Below are positions 44,451 to 55,097 of a DNA stretch of 64,000 nt, piece after piece. The position numbers were made by a program, and so were the translations under genes. Under the pieces are notes generated by a model. It searched no databases. It was given only the letters and a program-made list of their open reading frames with translations, and was not told the origin of the DNA. Each line of letters begins with the position of its first letter. Position 1 is the first letter of the stretch. The stretch is from G965276765 sp965276825. Its GTDB lineage: Bacteria; Actinomycetota; Acidimicrobiia; Acidimicrobiales; Palsa-688. The stretch is taken from the NCBI GenBank assembly GCA_965276825.1, contig OZ255630.1, positions 2,418,001 to 2,482,000 of the forward strand, in the 5' to 3' direction.

Positions 44451-46034
44451 GTGAGAACAGCAGCGGATCGCCCATTTCGTTCGCCCGAGGAGGACGACGC
44501 CGCGGTGCCAGACAACGAGGTGCCAGCCAACGACACGTCATCCGACGACACGCCATCCGAGGTCCTGCCGAGCGCCGGGCTCCCGGCGAGAGACGATCGC
44601 GACCGGCTGCGCAAAGCCGGGTCCGGTGCCGCCGGCGCCCTCGACGACCTGGTCGCGAACCACGGGGCGGCGTCGTGGGGCCTGGCCCGAGCGATCTGCC
44701 GAGATCGACGCCACGCCGGGACCGCCGTGGGTGCGGGCTTCGCGGCCGCCATCCGCAGGCGCCGCAGGGTGCCGACCAGCGGGGGGACGCGCTCGCTGAT
44801 CCTCGCCGGGGTCTACCGCGGCGCCCTCGACCAGCTCCGAGACCACGGGACCGTCACCGGCGCGGTGCCCGACCTCGAGGACGGCGCAGTCATCGAGGCC
44901 TTCACCACCATGCCCGAGCGCTGGCGCGCCGCCCTCTGGCTGCGCAGCGTCGAGGGCGCCGACGACGCCACCATCGGCGCCTGCCTCGGCGTCGCCCCTG
45001 CGGCGGCGACGCGCCTCGTCGAGCGGGCCGGACAGGCCCTCGACCTCCGGCTCGCCGATGTCAGCCGGGCGCGCCCCGAGGCGCTCGGGGGCGCCCTCTC
45101 GGTCCTGGCGGGGACCGTGCCGCCCGACCTGGGCGCGACGGTCGCCACCGCGCTCCAGGCCGGCCCGGGCCGGACCCACACCCACCCACTGGTCTTCCTC
45201 GGCGGCTGGCTCGGCGAGCGGGCCCAGCGGTCGCTCGCGGTCGCCGCAGGTGGCGTGCTGGCGCTCGGGATCGTCGGCATCGGCGTGATGAGCCAGCAGC
45301 CCGGCCTCGGCGGCACGTCGTCGGTCGCCGACCCCGGAGGCGCCGGCGCTCGGGGCACGATCGTCGTCGCCCCGGCCGCCGCCCGCATGCCCGCCCCGAC
45401 CTCCACCACCATCGCGCCGGCGACGACGGTCGCGACCCCGGCGAACGTGGCCACCAGCCCCGCCACGGTGACACCGACCCGACACCGCGCGGTCACGGTC
45501 CCGACCACCCCACCGACGGTCCCGTCGGGCGGGGGGGCCGCGTCGGGAGGCGGGACCTCGGGCGGGGGCGCCCCTGGCGGAGGGAAGACGCACCACACGA
45601 CGAGCACGACCGGCACCACCGGCGGCCCCCCGACCTCCACGCCGCCGGCCACCACGGCCGCCCCCGCGCCCCCGGCGACCACCCCGACCACGACCCGGAG
45701 CACCACCCGCAGCACCACGCGGAGCACCACCCGCAGCACCACGCGGAGCACGATCTCGGTCGGCGGGATCGCCTCGGTCGGCTCGGGCGGTGGCGGCACG
45801 TCGGTCAACGTCGGCCTGCCGTCCAAGCCCCCAGTCCTCGGCGTGGCCACGTGCAAGAACGGGGTCGGCCTCAACGTCCTCGGCATCGCCGTCGGCACCT
45901 GCCCGACCGGGTCCAGCTCGTCGGCGGGAACCCCCGCCCCGGCGACCACCACTACCACTACCACTACCACCACCACCACCACGACCGCCAACGCGTCGGG
46001 GGCCGGCGGGCTCGGCGGCCTGCTCGGCCACTAG
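44451..46034 (+). CDS. Membrane-anchored sigma-factor-like protein with Thr/Pro-rich extracytoplasmic tail
   Basis: 527 aa. Residues about 50-205 resemble a degenerate ECF sigma factor: a region-2-like helical part (VANHGAASWGLARAICRDRRHA...LILAGVYRGALDQLRD) and a region-4-like helix-turn-helix (TTMPERWRAALWLRSVEGADDATIGACLGVAPAAATRLVERA). One transmembrane helix (about 261-280) follows, then about 240 residues outside that are Thr/Pro/Gly/Ser-rich, with TTRS repeats, a short ordered segment holding two Cys (CKNGVGLNVLGIAVGTC) and a poly-Thr run. The start may be GTG 44504, which has GAGGAGG upstream. DNA binding and function are unproven. Confidence 0.72.
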   Translation: MRTAADRPFRSPEEDDAAVPDNEVPANDTSSDDTPSEVLPSAGLPARDDRDRLRKAGSGAAGALDDLVANHGAASWGLARAICRDRRHAGTAVGAGFAAAIRRRRRVPTSGGTRSLILAGVYRGALDQLRDHGTVTGAVPDLEDGAVIEAFTTMPERWRAALWLRSVEGADDATIGACLGVAPAAATRLVERAGQALDLRLADVSRARPEALGGALSVLAGTVPPDLGATVATALQAGPGRTHTHPLVFLGGWLGERAQRSLAVAAGGVLALGIVGIGVMSQQPGLGGTSSVADPGGAGARGTIVVAPAAARMPAPTSTTIAPATTVATPANVATSPATVTPTRHRAVTVPTTPPTVPSGGGAASGGGTSGGGAPGGGKTHHTTSTTGTTGGPPTSTPPATTAAPAPPATTPTTTRSTTRSTTRSTTRSTTRSTISVGGIASVGSGGGGTSVNVGLPSKPPVLGVATCKNGVGLNVLGIAVGTCPTGSSSSAGTPAPATTTTTTTTTTTTTTANASGAGGLGGLLGH

Positions 46035-46057
46035 CCCGGGCTACCCTCGGGCGCCAC

Positions 46058-48259
46058 ATGGACCCGGGCGGGCGGCACCTCGACCAGACGTGGCTGGCCC
46101 GCGTGGCCGACGACACCGCCAGGCGGGCCCACCCCGATCCCGACCTCGACGACCGCCGGTGGACCCCGGTGCGCGTCCCCGGCCACTGGCGGGCGGATCC
46201 CGGTTTCGCCACCAGCGACGGACCGTTGCTCTACCGCCACCACTTCGCCACGGCGGCCGTGGCCGACGCCACGAGGACGTGGTTGACCTTCGACGGCGTC
46301 TTCTACCAGGCCGACGTCTGGCTCGACGGCTCCTACCTCGGCGACACCGAGGGCTACTTCGCCCCCCACACCTTCGAGATCAGCGGTCAGGTGGACGACA
46401 GGGCCGAGCACCTGCTCGCCGTCGAGGTGGCCTGCCCCCCCGAGGAGCGCCCCGGCCGGCGCCGCAACCTCACCGGCGCCTACCAGGACCCCGACGCGGT
46501 CGGGCCGGGCGCCAACCCCGGTGGCCTCTGGGCCCCGGTCCGGCTCACCACGACGGGGCCGGTGCGGATCGGGTCGCTGCGGGTCGCGTGCACCGAGGCC
46601 ACCCCCCAGCGCGCCGTGCTCGACCTGGTCGCCAACCTCGACAGCGACGGGTCGCGCCGCGTCGAGGTCACCACGACCGTTGGGCGGTCGGGCACCGGCG
46701 ACCAGGTCGCCGCCTCCGACGAGACCCACACCCTCGCGGCGGGCAGGAACCGGGTCCACTGGCGCATCCGCGTCGACCGCCCCGCCCTGTGGTGGCCCCG
46801 CGCCCTCGGCGGCCAGGCCCTCCACGACCTGCGCGTCGAGGTGGCCTGCGACGGCCTCCCGAGCGACGCGACCGAGCGCACCACCGGGTTGCGCAGGGTC
46901 CGGATGCAGCGCTTCGTCACCACGATCAACGGCGAGCGGCTGTTCCTCAAGGGTGCGTCCGTCGCGCCGACCGGTCCGCTGGCCGCCGCCGTCACCCCCG
47001 AGCAGGCGGCCGCCGATGTCGACCTCGGCGTGGACGCCAACCTCGACCTGCTCAGGGTGCGGGGCCACGTCGGCCACCACGCCCTCTATGCCAGGGCCGA
47101 CAGGGTGGGCATGCTGCTGTGGCAGGACCTCCCCCTCCAGGACCACTTCGACGGAGCCAGGCGCCAGGCGGTGCGCCAGGCGAGAGCCGCGGTCGACCTG
47201 CTCTCGCATCACCCGTCGGTGGCGCTGTGGTGCGGCCACGACGGCGCCCTCGCCGACGCTGCGCCGCCTGGGCGCTCGGTGCTGCGGCGATCCGCCCGCC
47301 AGGCCCTCCCCCATGTGGCCACCACCCGGCTGGACCGGGCCGTGCGCCGCGGCATCGAGCGGTCCGACCCGTCGCGCCCGGTCCTCGGCCACGACGGCGC
47401 TCTCCCCCATCCCGCATGGGCGACCGACAGCCGCCTCTCCCCCGGGTGGTACGACGGCGAGGACCTGGCGGCCACCCTCGCCAGGTGGCCGGCGCTCGCC
47501 CGCTTCGTCGCCGGGCTCTCCCCCCAGGCCGTCCCGCCGAACGCCGACTTCGCCGAACCCGACCAGTGGCCGGACCTCGACTGGGACCGCCTGGTCCGCG
47601 ACCACGGCCTGCAGCGCGCGCTGATCGAGCGGTGGGCGCCCCCCGCCGGTCACGGCGAGTTCGCGTCGTGGCAGAAGGCCACCCAGCACCACCAGGCCCA
47701 GGTGGTGGCGCGCAGCGTCCTCGAGCTCCGCCGCATCAAGTACCGGCCCGCCGGAGGGTTCTGCGTCCGGCTGCTCGCCGACACGGTGCCGGCCATCAGC
47801 CGGTCCCTGGTCGACCACCGCCGGGCCCCCAAGGAGGCCTACGGCGCGCTGCGCGGCGCCTGCGCCCCTGTGGTCGTAGTGACCGACGAGCTGCCGCCGT
47901 CGCTCGCCGCCGGGTCGCGCGTCGACATCGCCGTGCACGTCGTGAGCGACCTGCGCACCGCGGTGGACGACACCGAGGTCACCGCCGCCCTGACCTGGCC
48001 GGGCGGCCGGCGGACCTGGCGGTGGGGAGGGTCGATCGCGCCCGACAGCTGCCAGCTCGTCGGACGGGTCGAGGCCACGCTGCCGGGGGACGCGCCCGGC
48101 GGCGAGATGCACCTCGAGGTGCGGCTCCGGTGGCCGGAGGCCCCAGGATCCGACCATGTGGTTTCGGTCACAACCGCTCGTCTGGAGGCCCCGTCGAGTG
48201 GGCCCAACGGCAGTCGTGGCCGTACGCTGCGTCCACGACGAGCTAAGGGGATCCGATGA
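46058..48259 (+). CDS. GH2 (beta-mannosidase-like) protein lacking both catalytic glutamates
   Basis: 733 aa with the GH2 order: jelly-roll sugar-binding domain (WRADPGFATSDGPLLYRHHF...DGVFYQADVWLDGSYLGDTEGYFAPH), immunoglobulin-like domain, barrel (INGERLFLKGASVAPTG...VGMLLWQDLPLQDHF) and a C-terminal beta domain. The acid/base motif (usual CGNNE) reads CGHDG at 393-396, and the nucleophile motif (usual FVSEFGxQ) reads FVAGLSPQ, with Gly486 for Glu. It should bind, not cleave, glycans. ATG 10 nt after TACCCT. Its stop overlaps the sdhC start (ATGA). Confidence 0.85.
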   Translation: MDPGGRHLDQTWLARVADDTARRAHPDPDLDDRRWTPVRVPGHWRADPGFATSDGPLLYRHHFATAAVADATRTWLTFDGVFYQADVWLDGSYLGDTEGYFAPHTFEISGQVDDRAEHLLAVEVACPPEERPGRRRNLTGAYQDPDAVGPGANPGGLWAPVRLTTTGPVRIGSLRVACTEATPQRAVLDLVANLDSDGSRRVEVTTTVGRSGTGDQVAASDETHTLAAGRNRVHWRIRVDRPALWWPRALGGQALHDLRVEVACDGLPSDATERTTGLRRVRMQRFVTTINGERLFLKGASVAPTGPLAAAVTPEQAAADVDLGVDANLDLLRVRGHVGHHALYARADRVGMLLWQDLPLQDHFDGARRQAVRQARAAVDLLSHHPSVALWCGHDGALADAAPPGRSVLRRSARQALPHVATTRLDRAVRRGIERSDPSRPVLGHDGALPHPAWATDSRLSPGWYDGEDLAATLARWPALARFVAGLSPQAVPPNADFAEPDQWPDLDWDRLVRDHGLQRALIERWAPPAGHGEFASWQKATQHHQAQVVARSVLELRRIKYRPAGGFCVRLLADTVPAISRSLVDHRRAPKEAYGALRGACAPVVVVTDELPPSLAAGSRVDIAVHVVSDLRTAVDDTEVTAALTWPGGRRTWRWGGSIAPDSCQLVGRVEATLPGDAPGGEMHLEVRLRWPEAPGSDHVVSVTTARLEAPSSGPNGSRGRTLRPRRAKGIR

Positions 48260-48951
48260 CCACGACGATGACGGCGAACCCGCCGCTCATCCAGACCACC
48301 GTCGGCAAGAAGGTGGCGATGGCCGCAAGCGGCGTCGTGCTGCTGCTGTGGATCGTGGCCCACATGCTCGGCAACCTGAAGCTGTGGCTGAGCTCCGCGC
48401 AGTACGACAGCTATGCGGGCTGGTTGCGCCGCACGCTCGACCCGCCGTTCCCGCACACGTGGTTTCTTTGGATCGTCCGGATCGTGACGACCGTTGCGCT
48501 CGTCGTGCACGTCTACTTCGCCGTCTCGCTGGCGAGGACGAGCCGCAAGGCGAGGGTCACGCGCTACGCCCACACCGACCACGTCCAGGCCGACGCGGCC
48601 GCGCTGACCATGCGCTGGGGCGGGCTGACCATCTTCGTGTTCGTGATCTTCCACCTGTCGATGTTCACGTGGGGCTGGCTCCACCCCGGGTACACCTTCG
48701 TCAAGTCCGACCCGGCGATGAACGTGGTCGGCGCGTTCGGTCAGTGGTGGATGGTCGTCATCTACGCCGTTGCCCTCTTCGCGCTGGCCATGCACATGTA
48801 CCACGGCACCTGGAGCGTGTTCCAGACCCTCGGTCTCAACAACCGGCGGTGGGACCTGCCCATCCGGCGCACGGCGACGTTCCTGTCCGCGTTCGTCTTC
48901 CTCGGGTTCCTCTCCCTTCCCGTCGGCGTGCTCGCCGGCGCCATCACGTGA
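48256..48951 (+). CDS. sdhC: Succinate dehydrogenase cytochrome b subunit (five-helix type)
   Basis: 231 aa. Membrane anchor of succinate:quinone oxidoreductase. Five transmembrane segments with histidines in LLLWIVAHMLGNLK, LVVHVYFAVSL, FVIFHLSMFTWGW and ALAMHMYHGTW positioned for heme and quinone. This is the single-subunit anchor of the Bacillus/fumarate-reductase-like type, so no sdhD is needed and none is present. The start overlaps the GH2 stop by 4 nt. Confidence 0.93.
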   Translation: MTTTMTANPPLIQTTVGKKVAMAASGVVLLLWIVAHMLGNLKLWLSSAQYDSYAGWLRRTLDPPFPHTWFLWIVRIVTTVALVVHVYFAVSLARTSRKARVTRYAHTDHVQADAAALTMRWGGLTIFVFVIFHLSMFTWGWLHPGYTFVKSDPAMNVVGAFGQWWMVVIYAVALFALAMHMYHGTWSVFQTLGLNNRRWDLPIRRTATFLSAFVFLGFLSLPVGVLAGAIT

Positions 48952-48970
48952 CTCTCGGAGGTCGCATCCG

Positions 48971-50970
<2,000 letters not shown>

Positions 50971-50974
<4 letters not shown>

Positions 50975-51783
50975 CCGTCACCCAGTCCCCGCAGACCGAA
51001 GCCGGTGCGACCGAGCTCATCGGCCTGACGCTGCACGTGTGGCGTCAGAGCAACCCCGAGGACGCCGGGCGGATGGTCACCATCGACGCGCCGGGGATCA
51101 GCACGGAGATGTCGTTTCTCGAGATGCTCGACGTGGTCAACGAGCGCCTGACCAAGGCCGGCGACGACCCGATCGCCTTCGACCACGACTGCCGCGAGGG
51201 CATCTGCGGATCGTGCGGCCTGATGATCAACGGGGTGGCCCACGGGCCCCAGCGGGCGACCACCACCTGCCAGTTGCACATGCGCTTCTTCCACGACGGC
51301 CAGGAGGTGTGGATCGAGCCCTGGCGGGCCGAGTCGTTCCCGGTCGTGCGCGACCTGATCGTCGACCGGTCCGCCTTCGACCGGATCGTCCAGGCGGGCG
51401 GCTACATCACCGCACCGACCGGCACCGCCCCCGAGGCCAACAACCTCCCGGTGCCCAAGCCCGACGCCGACGCCGCCTTCGAGGCGGCCAACTGCATCGG
51501 CTGCGGCGCCTGCGTGGCCGCCTGCCCCAACGCCTCCTCCATGCTGTTCACCGCGGCCAAGGTGACCCACCTCGGGCTGCTCCCCCAGGGCCAGGCCGAG
51601 CGGGACGGCAGGGTGCTCACCATGCTGAGCACCCAGGACGAGCTCGGCTTCGGCAGCTGCACCAACATCGGCGAGTGCTCGGCGGCGTGCCCCAAGGAGA
51701 TCCCGATGGAGGCCATCGCCCGCCTCAACCGCGACCTCATCCGCGCCTCACGCCAGCGCCGCCGCCGCCCGGACCGCTCCTGA
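50971..51783 (+). CDS. sdhB: Succinate dehydrogenase iron-sulfur subunit
   Basis: 270 aa. Carries electrons from SdhA to the membrane quinone. The [2Fe-2S] motif CREGICGSCG plus a later Cys (TTTCQLHM), the [4Fe-4S] motif CIGCGACVAACP and the third-cluster motif CTNIGECSAACPKEIP are complete. GTG 50971 with CGGAG 7 nt upstream; 4-nt overlap with sdhA. Last gene of the sdhCAB operon. Confidence 0.96.
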
Positions 51784-51851
51784 GGGACCGGAGAGAAGCG
51801 ACGCCGGCGGTCGCAGGCAGGATCGGGCCGGCCTGCGGCGAAGCACCCAGC

Positions 51852-52346
51852 GTGCGCCCGACCCACTCCCGCGACCACGGAGATCCCTGCGCCAGGCGCA
51901 TCGAGGCGGCCGAGCGCTGGGAGGACCGGCTGGTCCACGGCGGCGCCGTCGGCCGTCTCGGCGCCAGGGTCGGCCTGGCCGTCATCGACCGCAGAGAGGC
52001 GCACCGGGTGGACAACCCGACTCCCACTCCGCCACCGGGCGCTCCCGCCGTCGCGGTCGCCGCGCTCGCCCAACCCCGGCCCCCGGCCGGCGACGCCATT
52101 CCCTGCATCCCCCTCGCAACGGTCGTCGACCTGCGACCCGTCACCTCCCTGACCGACGTCGACGCCATCGGCATGTCCGCCGCCCGCCGGCTCCCGCTCC
52201 CCGCCGCGGTCAACGACGAGGCGCTCTGGCAGGCGTGGGCGACGGGCATGGAGGACGCCGACGCCCAGCTGGCCAGGCTCGACGCGGACCTCGACCGACC
52301 TGCACGGCTCGTGGGCCGCCGGCACCCGGCCAGGCAAACCGACTGA
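51852..52346 (+). CDS. Hypothetical protein
   Basis: 164 aa from GTG 51852. The N-terminal half is Arg/Pro-rich. The second half (TVVDLRPVTSLTDVDAIGMSAARRLPLPAAVNDEALWQAWATGMEDADAQLARLDADLD) has good coding bias and looks ordered and helical. No family recognised. It lies 68 nt after sdhB on the same strand and may be the operon tail. Start is uncertain. Confidence 0.5.
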   Translation: MRPTHSRDHGDPCARRIEAAERWEDRLVHGGAVGRLGARVGLAVIDRREAHRVDNPTPTPPPGAPAVAVAALAQPRPPAGDAIPCIPLATVVDLRPVTSLTDVDAIGMSAARRLPLPAAVNDEALWQAWATGMEDADAQLARLDADLDRPARLVGRRHPARQTD

Positions 52347-52382
52347 GCACAACTCGCCTCCCGCTGCTAGAACCTCTGCGGG

Positions 52383-52760
52383 ATGGTCAGGTACCTGTCG
52401 CCGGGGTGGTTCGAGCGACTCCGTGAGCTCGGAGCCACGGCTCCGACCGGGCGCGCCGGTCGTGTCGTGCTGCGCCACGAGGTCCACGACGGGCCCGACG
52501 GTCACGTCACCTACGACGTGGTGATCGACACGGCCGCCGCCGCCATCGACCCGGTCGCCGACGGACCCGCCGACCTCGTCTTCGTCACCGACTACCCGAC
52601 GGCGGCAGCCATCGCCTCGGGCACCATCTCCACCAATGCAGCCCTCGCAGACGGCCGGCTCCGGGTCCGCGGGGACGTGACCATCCTGGCGTCGAAGGGC
52701 GACCAGCTCCCGGCCGGCGACCTCGTGCCCGACCAGCTCCGGGCGGAGACGCGGTACTGA
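52383..52760 (+). CDS. SCP2-like sterol-transfer-fold protein
   Basis: 125 aa. The SCP2 pattern is visible: YDVVIDTAAAAIDPVADGPADLVFVTDYPTAAAIASGTISTNAALADGRLRVRGDVTIL, i.e. the beta strands, the DYxTAxAIAxG helix start and the final GRxRVRGD strand. SCP2 domains bind lipids or hydrophobic substrates. The ligand is unknown. It is followed 1 nt later by the DUF2510 gene. Confidence 0.75.
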   Translation: MVRYLSPGWFERLRELGATAPTGRAGRVVLRHEVHDGPDGHVTYDVVIDTAAAAIDPVADGPADLVFVTDYPTAAAIASGTISTNAALADGRLRVRGDVTILASKGDQLPAGDLVPDQLRAETRY

Positions 52761-52761
52761 C

Positions 52762-53670
52762 ATGGACCACCGCCTCCCCCGCACCCCCGGTTGGTACGTC
52801 AGCACCGAGGACCCGGCCAGGCTCCGCCACTGGAGTGGCTGGGGCTGGGATCTGCGAACCCGGCGCCGCCCGCCGTGGATCGGCGGCACCCGCACGTTCG
52901 CGGCCAGGTCCCCCGACCGCACGGCGGGAAACACAGGACCCGTCCTCGACGGCAAGGTCGATCCGGCCCTCCTCCGCCCTCCGGCCCTCCCGGTGGCGAG
53001 CACCCCGGCGCGGGTCCACGTCGGGCGCCATCACCCTGCCGGGCTCGGGCTCGACGGGGACGCCACCAGCCGCGCCGGCCGCAGCAGCGCCGGCGACCAC
53101 GACGCGTCGATCCGGGTCCTCGCCTCCCGGCGGGTCGCGCCCCGTCGAGGCCCGCTGCTGGCCAGCACCGCCGTCCTGGGCGTGCTCGCCCTCCTCGTCG
53201 CCGCCCTGCTCGGCACCACGCGCTCCCCCGCCACGGAGGTCGGAGCCATCACGGACTCGGCCTTTGCTCATGCGGCCAACGTGGCCTGCGCCGCCGCCGT
53301 CGGTGGCATCCGCACCCCCACGACGGTCACCGCGGCCACACCGGGCTCACCGCCCGGGAGTCCCCCCGTCGGGGCCGTCGAAGCCGCCAACGTCCGTCTC
53401 CGCACCCTCCAGGCCCGGCTGGGCGCCCTGCCCGTCGGCGGCACCGACCAGGGCCGCATCCAGGCCTGGCTCGTCGGGTGGAGCGCCTACGCCGCCGCCC
53501 GGCTCGCCGCGGCGCGAGCGGGGGCAAGCGGGGCGTCGGCCACGTCGCGCTCGGCGCTGGTGTCGTCGGCGCGGGCGGACGCGACGAGGGCCGACACGTT
53601 TGCCCTGGCCAACGCGCTGGGCGACTGCGTCCTGGGCGGGGCGCCGACCGCGGCGCTGCGCCAGTTCTGA
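52762..53670 (+). CDS. DUF2510 membrane protein
   Basis: 302 aa. The N-terminus TPGWYVSTEDPARLRHWSGWGWDLR is a DUF2510 domain, a short Trp-rich module common in actinobacterial membrane proteins. A low-complexity region leads to one transmembrane helix (LLASTAVLGVLALLVAALL, about 131-149). The external part has paired Cys (ANVACAAAV and ANALGDCVLGG) around an Ala-rich helical bundle. Function unknown. Its TGA overlaps the inferred CTG start of the next gene. Confidence 0.75.
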   Translation: MDHRLPRTPGWYVSTEDPARLRHWSGWGWDLRTRRRPPWIGGTRTFAARSPDRTAGNTGPVLDGKVDPALLRPPALPVASTPARVHVGRHHPAGLGLDGDATSRAGRSSAGDHDASIRVLASRRVAPRRGPLLASTAVLGVLALLVAALLGTTRSPATEVGAITDSAFAHAANVACAAAVGGIRTPTTVTAATPGSPPGSPPVGAVEAANVRLRTLQARLGALPVGGTDQGRIQAWLVGWSAYAAARLAAARAGASGASATSRSALVSSARADATRADTFALANALGDCVLGGAPTAALRQF

Positions 53671-54377
53671 CGGGCCGGCCGCGTCGGGTCGCCTGGCCCG
53701 ACCTGCTCGCCCATCCCGACGTCGAGGAGACCGCGGTCGCCGGCACGTCCGTCGGCTTCCTCGCCTTCCACGCCGGGCTCGAGGCCGGCACCCTCGAGAT
53801 CGCCCGCGCCGCCGCCCGCCACTCCGGCGCCGCCCTCTACACCGTCGTCCAACCGGCCGAGCTGCGCTGGCACGTCCCCTCCTCCGAGGTCGACCCGGCA
53901 TCGTCGCCCCTGCTCGGGCCGTGGCTCGCCGAGCGGACCCGGGCCATCGCCCTGCACGGCTACGGTCGACCCGGCCGACACCACGACGTCCTCGTCGGGG
54001 GCGCCGACCGCCAACTCGCCGAGGTCGCCTCGGAGCACCTCGCCGGCCTGGTCCCCTCGCTGCGCTTCGTGCACGACCCCGAGCGGATCCCGCCCGGCCT
54101 ACGGGGCCGCAGCCGGACCAACCCGGTCAACCGGACGACCGGCGGCGGCGTGCAGCTCGAGCTGCCCGTCCTGGCCCGCACCGGCGAGGTGGCCGACGCG
54201 CTCGTCGCCGCCCTCGCCGAGCTGGCCGCCGCCTGGGCCTCCTCCGACTCGCCACTCCTTGGTCAGCCCGGCGCGGCGCACCTCCGGTGCGCGCCCGACT
54301 CCGGGGCGGGCTCGACCGTCGGTCCGGGTTGGGAGTCGCCCGCCGGTCCGGGCGCGGGACCACCCACCCTCCAGTAG
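53667..54377 (+). CDS. Poly-gamma-glutamate hydrolase-like protein
   Basis: About 236 aa. Segments FLAFHAGLEAGTLEIARAAA, ALYTVVQPAELRWHVPSSEVDPASSPLL, AIALHGYGRPGRHHDVLVGGADRQLAE, RFVDPxxIPPGLRG-type and NRTTGGGVQLELPVLAR match the PghP-type poly-gamma-glutamate hydrolase family, zinc peptidases first known from phages. The metal-ligand pattern (His-Glu early, His in LHGYGR, Glu in QLELP) looks kept. No ATG, GTG or TTG precedes the domain in this frame within the gap. CTG 53667 overlaps the previous stop (CTGA) and is the likely start. Confidence 0.75.
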   Translation: MTGRPRRVAWPDLLAHPDVEETAVAGTSVGFLAFHAGLEAGTLEIARAAARHSGAALYTVVQPAELRWHVPSSEVDPASSPLLGPWLAERTRAIALHGYGRPGRHHDVLVGGADRQLAEVASEHLAGLVPSLRFVHDPERIPPGLRGRSRTNPVNRTTGGGVQLELPVLARTGEVADALVAALAELAAAWASSDSPLLGQPGAAHLRCAPDSGAGSTVGPGWESPAGPGAGPPTLQ

Positions 54378-54403
54378 ACGTCCTCGTGGGCGCAGGCTGG
54401 CGT

Positions 54404-54551
54404 CCCCTCCCCGGGGGCAGCGCGCCCCGTCGTGGGCGGCAGGCTCGCTTCACCTCCCCGGGGGCAGCGCGCCCCGTCGTGGGCGGCAGGCTCGCTTCAC
54501 CTCCCCGGGGGCAGCGCGCCCCGTCGTGGGCGGCAGGCTCGCTTCACCTCC
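54404..54551. repeat. 47-bp tandem repeat carrying the stop region of the minus-strand gene
   Basis: CCGGGGGCAG recurs at 54411, 54458 and 54505 (47-bp spacing). On the minus strand each unit contains the last codons and stop of the 84-aa gene (CCGGGGAGGTGA) plus 35 nt of downstream sequence. The array fills the 166-nt gap between convergent stops. Confidence 0.95.
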
Positions 54552-54798
54552 CCGGGTCCTCGCCGACCTCCCTGAGGGCGTCGGCGATGGCCACCCGGAG
54601 CCGACGGGCCGTGGCCGGCGCGAGATGTGCCACCACGCCGTAGCCCGCCCTGCCCTCCTCCTCGAGGGTCACCACGACCCGCAGGTCGTCGCACGCCTCG
54701 CAGTCGTCGGAGATGCCGACCGCCCAGCTGGCCGGACGGCGCTCTCCGTCCCCGGCCGGGTGGTCGTCCAGGTGATCATCGATGCTGCGGCGCACCAC
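54544..54798 (-). CDS. Small hypothetical protein
   Basis: 84 aa. Sequence is ordered: SWAVGISDDCEACDDLRVVVTLEEEGRAGYGVVAHLAPATARRLRVAIADALREVG, with two Cys and a clear strand-helix pattern. No family recognised. Its 3' end is the seed of the 47-bp repeat array. Confidence 0.65.
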   Translation of the reverse strand: MVRRSIDDHLDDHPAGDGERRPASWAVGISDDCEACDDLRVVVTLEEEGRAGYGVVAHLAPATARRLRVAIADALREVGEDPGR

Positions 54799-54847
54799 CC
54801 GACCCTAACGGTCTGGCCCCCGCCCTCTCGGGAGTCCCCACGTCGGT

Positions 54848-54869
54848 AAACCACGTGGACCTCCCCGAG
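54848..54869 (+). repeat. Isolated copy of the CACGTG-containing repeat core
   Basis: AAACCACGTG and CCTCCCCGAG separated by two bases, matching the core of the 113-bp repeats at 19.5 kb at 20 of 22 positions, 35 kb away. It lies in the roughly 300-nt intergenic region 54799-55097, which otherwise shows only G+C-rich GGGCGGCG runs and a weaker AAACTCACGTCA echo near 55049. No gene is visible there. Confidence 0.7.
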
Positions 54870-55097
54870 GTCGGAGCGATCGGCACCCGGGCGGCGCCAC
54901 GGGCGGCGCCATCGGAGCCCGGGCGGCGGAGGGCGGTCGCCGGCGGGCGGCGCAAGGGCGGCGGCCGGGCGGCGGGGCGCCACCCGACGGGACCGGGTCG
55001 AAGGTCGGGGTGGTCGCCGACGGGGTTCTCGGGAGCCCTGACGTCAGAAACTCACGTCACGCGCCCCTGAGTCGCAGAAACCTTGAGCGTCGTTCAG

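Noticed and set aside
51402..53003. Minus-strand frame of over 500 codons opposite sdhB and the following genes
   Set aside because: It covers the antisense of sdhB iron-sulfur motifs and the SCP2/DUF2510 genes and has no domain of its own.
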